Assembly (NCBI GenBank): GCA_015680685.1
Contig: MNCI01022611.1
Coordinates: 2,445,727 to 2,509,726, forward strand
Direction: 5' to 3'
DNA: 64,000 bases
Origin: Gnetum montanum
Taxonomy: Eukaryota > Streptophyta > Gnetopsida > Gnetales > Gnetaceae
This document shows, in pieces, positions 60,930-64,000 of this stretch; position 1 is the stretch's first letter; each line of letters opens with the position of its first letter. The translations under genes and the position numbers were made by a program. The notes beneath the pieces are model-generated. The model had not been told where the DNA came from. It saw nothing but the letters and a program-made list of their open reading frames with translations, and made no database searches.

Positions 60930-61012
60930 TCAATGCTAGCCACTAGAAGTGAATCCATAACCTAGGGTTACCAAGTTAAGGCTCTTACCACTAAGCTATT
61001 ATAAAAGGTAAG
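60930..61012 (-). repeat. tRNA-derived SINE-like sequence
   Basis: Minus strand: TAGCTTAGTGGTAAGAGCC (A-box consensus TRGCNNAGTGG, at 60988-60998) and GGTTATGGATTC (decayed B box, 60951-60962). Spacing is shorter than in a tRNA. No tRNA fold is claimed. A homologous copy in reverse orientation starts 30 bp away. Confidence 0.4.
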
Positions 61013-61035
61013 GACCTTTATTATCCCAACAATGA

Positions 61036-61125
61036 CATGTTAACTTAGTGTTAAGAGCCTTGGCATGAAAAAATTTGAAACATGGTCAATTCTAGTGGGC
61101 AACATTCAATGTAGTGTGATCCAAT
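61036..61125 (+). repeat. tRNA-derived SINE-like sequence, inverted partner
   Basis: TAACTTAGTGTTAAGAGCC at 61041-61059 and 'tcaattctagtgggcaacattcaatg' match, in the opposite orientation, 'tagcttagtggtaagagcc' and 'ttcacttctagtggctagcattgag' of the neighbouring copy. More decayed. Confidence 0.4.
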
Positions 61126-61176
61126 AGATATAAGAGGGTCTCAATGAATATGTAAGTTAAAATTTAATTTCATGTT

Positions 61177-61436
61177 CATCTTCTTAGCAACTCAAAATTG
61201 CTAACACAAATATCAAAATGAGGGACAACTTTAAGATCTTTTGGTTCTTTGTCCTTGATAGTCTTATCTTAAAAATTCAATTTCAATTTCATTATCCATT
61301 TTATGTAATTTATGTACACCTACTACATGGCACAACTTTTCATCTTCTTAGCAACTTAAAATTGCTAACACAAATACCGAAATTAGGAAATGTACTAAGA
61401 TCTTTTGGTTGTTGGTCCTTCATAGTCTATCTTAAA
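61177..61436. repeat. Direct duplication, unit about 163 bp
   Basis: 'tcatcttcttagcaact' starts at 61177 and 61340, and 'aagatcttttggtt' and 'agtctatctta' follow in each copy in register. Confidence 0.85.
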
Positions 61437-61784
61437 GAGTTTCTTTCCAGCATGAAACTTTATATAAGATAAGCTTGACTATCCACTAGATCATCATCTT
61501 GTATCATACTGTTGTACAACTAAAATTCCATTATCAAAGCATCATCTTGAATATCACCTATCTTGTCTATTTCTTATTCTTTGTTAATGAAATAAAGGAT
61601 ATTAAAGTTTTAGTTTAATCCATTGCCTATCTCAAAGTATTGTTCTTAAAAGAAGAATTGTCATTATCAAATCTATGGATGGTTCAAGATTAAGCTAGTT
61701 TTGATATTTTCATTATTTAACTCTAGAGGATTTAAAATATTCTCATCTTCTAAACTTAAACTACTTATAAATTAGCAATAGATA

Positions 61785-61895
61785 ATCACTCATCGTAAAT
61801 CATTCTCTATGATAAAAAATCCTCTATATGATTGGCTAAGCATGTTCTTTTATTTAGCGAATATAGAGGATTTTTTATCATAGAGGATGAGTGAT
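61785..61895. repeat. Strong inverted repeat (hairpin), possible MITE or foldback element
   Basis: Arms 61805-61829 and 61861-61885 are perfect 25-bp reverse complements (core ATAAAAAATCCTCTAT) around a 31-nt loop. Outer arms 61785-61794 and 61886-61895 also pair (atcactcatc/gatgagtgat), separated on the left side by a 10-nt insertion. Confidence 0.85.
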
Positions 61896-62980
61896 ATAGA
61901 GGTATTGTCAACAATCATGGAGCTACTTCCAAGTACCAAATAATGTAAAAAAAGGAAAAAATACTTTTAATTTTTTCCCTACTTGTCCAACCAACCAAAT
62001 GACTAAAGCAAGCTATTTACTTTGTGTGCTTTAAAGTCAAACTTGGTTACTTCCCTAAACAATTAACAAACATTTTCTTATTTAAACCACTCATTCAAGT
62101 GCAATCTACTAAGTCATGAATCCAAAACTTATCACCTTCAAATTTCTTAATTACCTTTTATCTTGAGAATTTTTACTTCTTACAATATGAAACCATCCTA
62201 GTTTCAAATCTTAATGGTCCAAAATAAAATAAATGAAACATTGTATAGACATGTGTGTGTAAACAACAAAAGACAATCAACCTCATTAATTTTATTTTAT
62301 TTAATAATGTTGTGCTAATCTTGATTCTATTAATTTTCAATTTATTATTTGTTTTATTTTATTTTTAGTACATCTCAAAGGTAACAATAGGTAAACTAAA
62401 CCCCAACTTCTACCATATTTTATTACTTGATTGTTAAGGTCATTAATCAATTTATTAATTTATTTTAACATTTGGTAACTGAATATGATTGTGTTTTGAA
62501 CTCATGACCTCATAGGTAAATAAATTTGTAATGATTTCTTTTTAAATTAACTAAAGAAGATTCCTCTATTATCTCACTTTTGTACTACTAAAATAAAGGC
62601 CATCACCCTTCCTTAATCTCCCTCCTCTATAATTAAATACACTTTAAAATAGAAAATATCTAATTTTTTATTGTTCAAGATTTTAATGATAAATAGCTAC
62701 TAGCCTTTTGTAATCTTCAAGCATTTATCTCTATTAATATTATTAAGTTGTTACTCACTAAATAAGTTTATATCTTAACTAAGATTTGCATTTATCTACT
62801 TGCTATGTTGATATGTTTTACCTATTTATGTCTCTTTCATATTTTGAAAATACTTCTTAACTTAGTTTTAAACATGTTTGATTTCTTTGAAAAAACGAAT
62901 ACATATTATAAAAGATTAATTAGACATTTGATGGTTAAGTCTCAAAATAATGTTGCCAAGCAACCTACGTGCATCGTAGT

Positions 62981-63080
62981 CTAGTTGGTGCATCCACATG
63001 ATCTCAACCTAGAGGCACCAACACCCCTAGCACTAGTTGGTGCATCCACATGATCTCAACCTAGAGGCACCAACACCCCT
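62981..63080. repeat. Perfect tandem duplication, 52-bp unit
   Basis: The unit beginning tagttggtgcatccacatga runs 62981-63032 and repeats at 63033-63080. Each unit has inverted ends ttggtgc/gcaccaa. Exact identity means a recent event. Confidence 0.95.
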
Positions 63081-63084
63081 TGCC

Positions 63085-64000
63085 AGCGTGAAGGTATTGT
63101 TCCAAACAGATAACACACTAATCACATAATCAAATATCTTTCAAACAAATTTGTTTAAGGGAAACAATGTACAAAATTGAATCTCTCTAATAAAAAATGG
63201 TTGCCAAGCTAACACCCAAATTTATTTAGGCAAATACACTTTCACAATTTCTAACTTCAAATTTTCGCATATTATTTATTACATAATTTTAACATTCAGT
63301 ATTTCAGGGCACTAAAAAAACATATGATTCAAAAAGGAATTGAAAACCAACCACATTCTCAAGAATTCAAAATGCAAAGTGAAAAAAAAAAAAAACCTTT
63401 ACTAAAGGACTAAAAATTTGTTAAAAAATATTTCAACTCACATAATCCTTTAAAATGTTATTGCTTCGTAGCCCTGAACTAAGAAAAAAATTCATATAAG
63501 ACATTGATGTAAACAAAATAATAAAGATTTGTCATGAATCAGGTGAAAATAAGCTCCGTAGTATTTACAGTGAAAAAGAACGTCAGATTTGGCCTGCATT
63601 AAGTCGCAGAAAGTGCATGTAAATAAAATAAATGAATATTTCTTTCATCCCTCTCTTCTACCACCGATTAACCTATCTACAGCTCAATCCATTTTAACGG
63701 CAGCACAGTTCCTGCACGACGTAAATATTTTGGTAAAATTTTACTTTTATTTAAAAACTCAATGCATTGCACATTACGAATCTATGCGTATTTGGAAAGA
63801 TACATGATTAACTAAGTGCACTTTGCTAAAACAGTCTCAACTAAAAAGGCAAACACCAGTTTAGTAAGAATAATGAAGTTGAACATGCACACGAAGAAGA
63901 CATGCATACAACTGCATGCGCTGGAGGGGAAAGATCTATATATGTATAGGATTTGTTTAATGATATTGATTTATCGCAGTATTTAACTAATCAGTAGCAC
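63085..64000. other. Right end of the window, AT-rich, nothing recognised
   Basis: Short reading frames only. Composition is less monotonous than the retroelement parts and could be flank of low-copy DNA, but no gene can be supported. Confidence 0.35.

Noticed and set aside
60990-61060. Functional tRNA gene
   Set aside because: Only box-like motifs are present; no acceptor stem pairing or anticodon loop can be built.
62478-62526. Minus-strand 'aggtcatgagttcaaaac' resembling a tRNA B box
   Set aside because: No A box at a proper distance; a single short match in AT-rich DNA is not enough.
62981-63080. CRISPR-like repeat array
   Set aside because: Only two adjacent identical units with no spacers, in plant-type DNA; a simple tandem duplication.

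Overview
The window is plant nuclear DNA made almost entirely of old, nested LTR retrotransposons. I see no intact host gene, no rRNA or tRNA gene and no CRISPR array. Most coding remnants carry in-frame stops, many of them TAG or TGA where a relative has TGG, CAG or CGA, which is the usual decay of methylated plant repeats. AT-rich DNA, very large elements and slow erosion would suit a large plant genome (a gymnosperm is one possibility), but the species cannot be named from this window.

Layout. Element D (minus strand, Ty3/gypsy, Tat/Ogre-like) is the oldest frame and runs from off the left edge to about 51.1 kb. Element A (minus, same family, 1-18351 plus an off-window end) lies inside D's reverse-transcriptase reading frame. 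Element C (minus, Athila/Tat-like, 27940-45339, target duplication AATAT) lies near the end of D's gag-pro frame. Element B (plus, same family as C, 30854-41164, target duplication TTAAT) lies inside C. The order of events is therefore D, then A and C, then B after C. From 51 kb rightwards are a possible solo LTR, an integrase tail (E), a chromovirus fragment (F, minus), the integrase to 3' LTR part of another element (G, plus), and an AT-rich stretch with a tRNA-like SINE pair, tandem duplications and a strong hairpin.

Main observation. In A and D, protease and reverse transcriptase are separated by about 6-9 kb, and this segment holds a multi-exon gene on the opposite strand (A: 8234-11784; D: 21805-27016). 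The two copies share exon order, at least two intron positions with GT and AG ends, an N-terminal domain that resembles the FCP1/NIF branch of HAD phosphatases with decayed catalytic motifs, a central domain and a charged C-terminal part. Because this gene is antisense to the element's genomic RNA, its introns would survive retrotransposition. A strong splice acceptor on the element's own strand just before RT (6533) fits an Ogre-like intron holding the antisense gene. Arrays of a short motif (agtttaaggYcatRgYRGRccatg-like) mark the borders between these modules.

Other notable structures: C has lost reverse transcriptase, RNase H and integrase but keeps gag, protease, both LTRs, primer site and target duplication; the B/C LTRs carry variable arrays of GATATC palindromes just upstream of a TATA box; A's LTRs carry many short palindromes; and a pure (TC)n tract of about 690 bp lies in A's 3' spacer.
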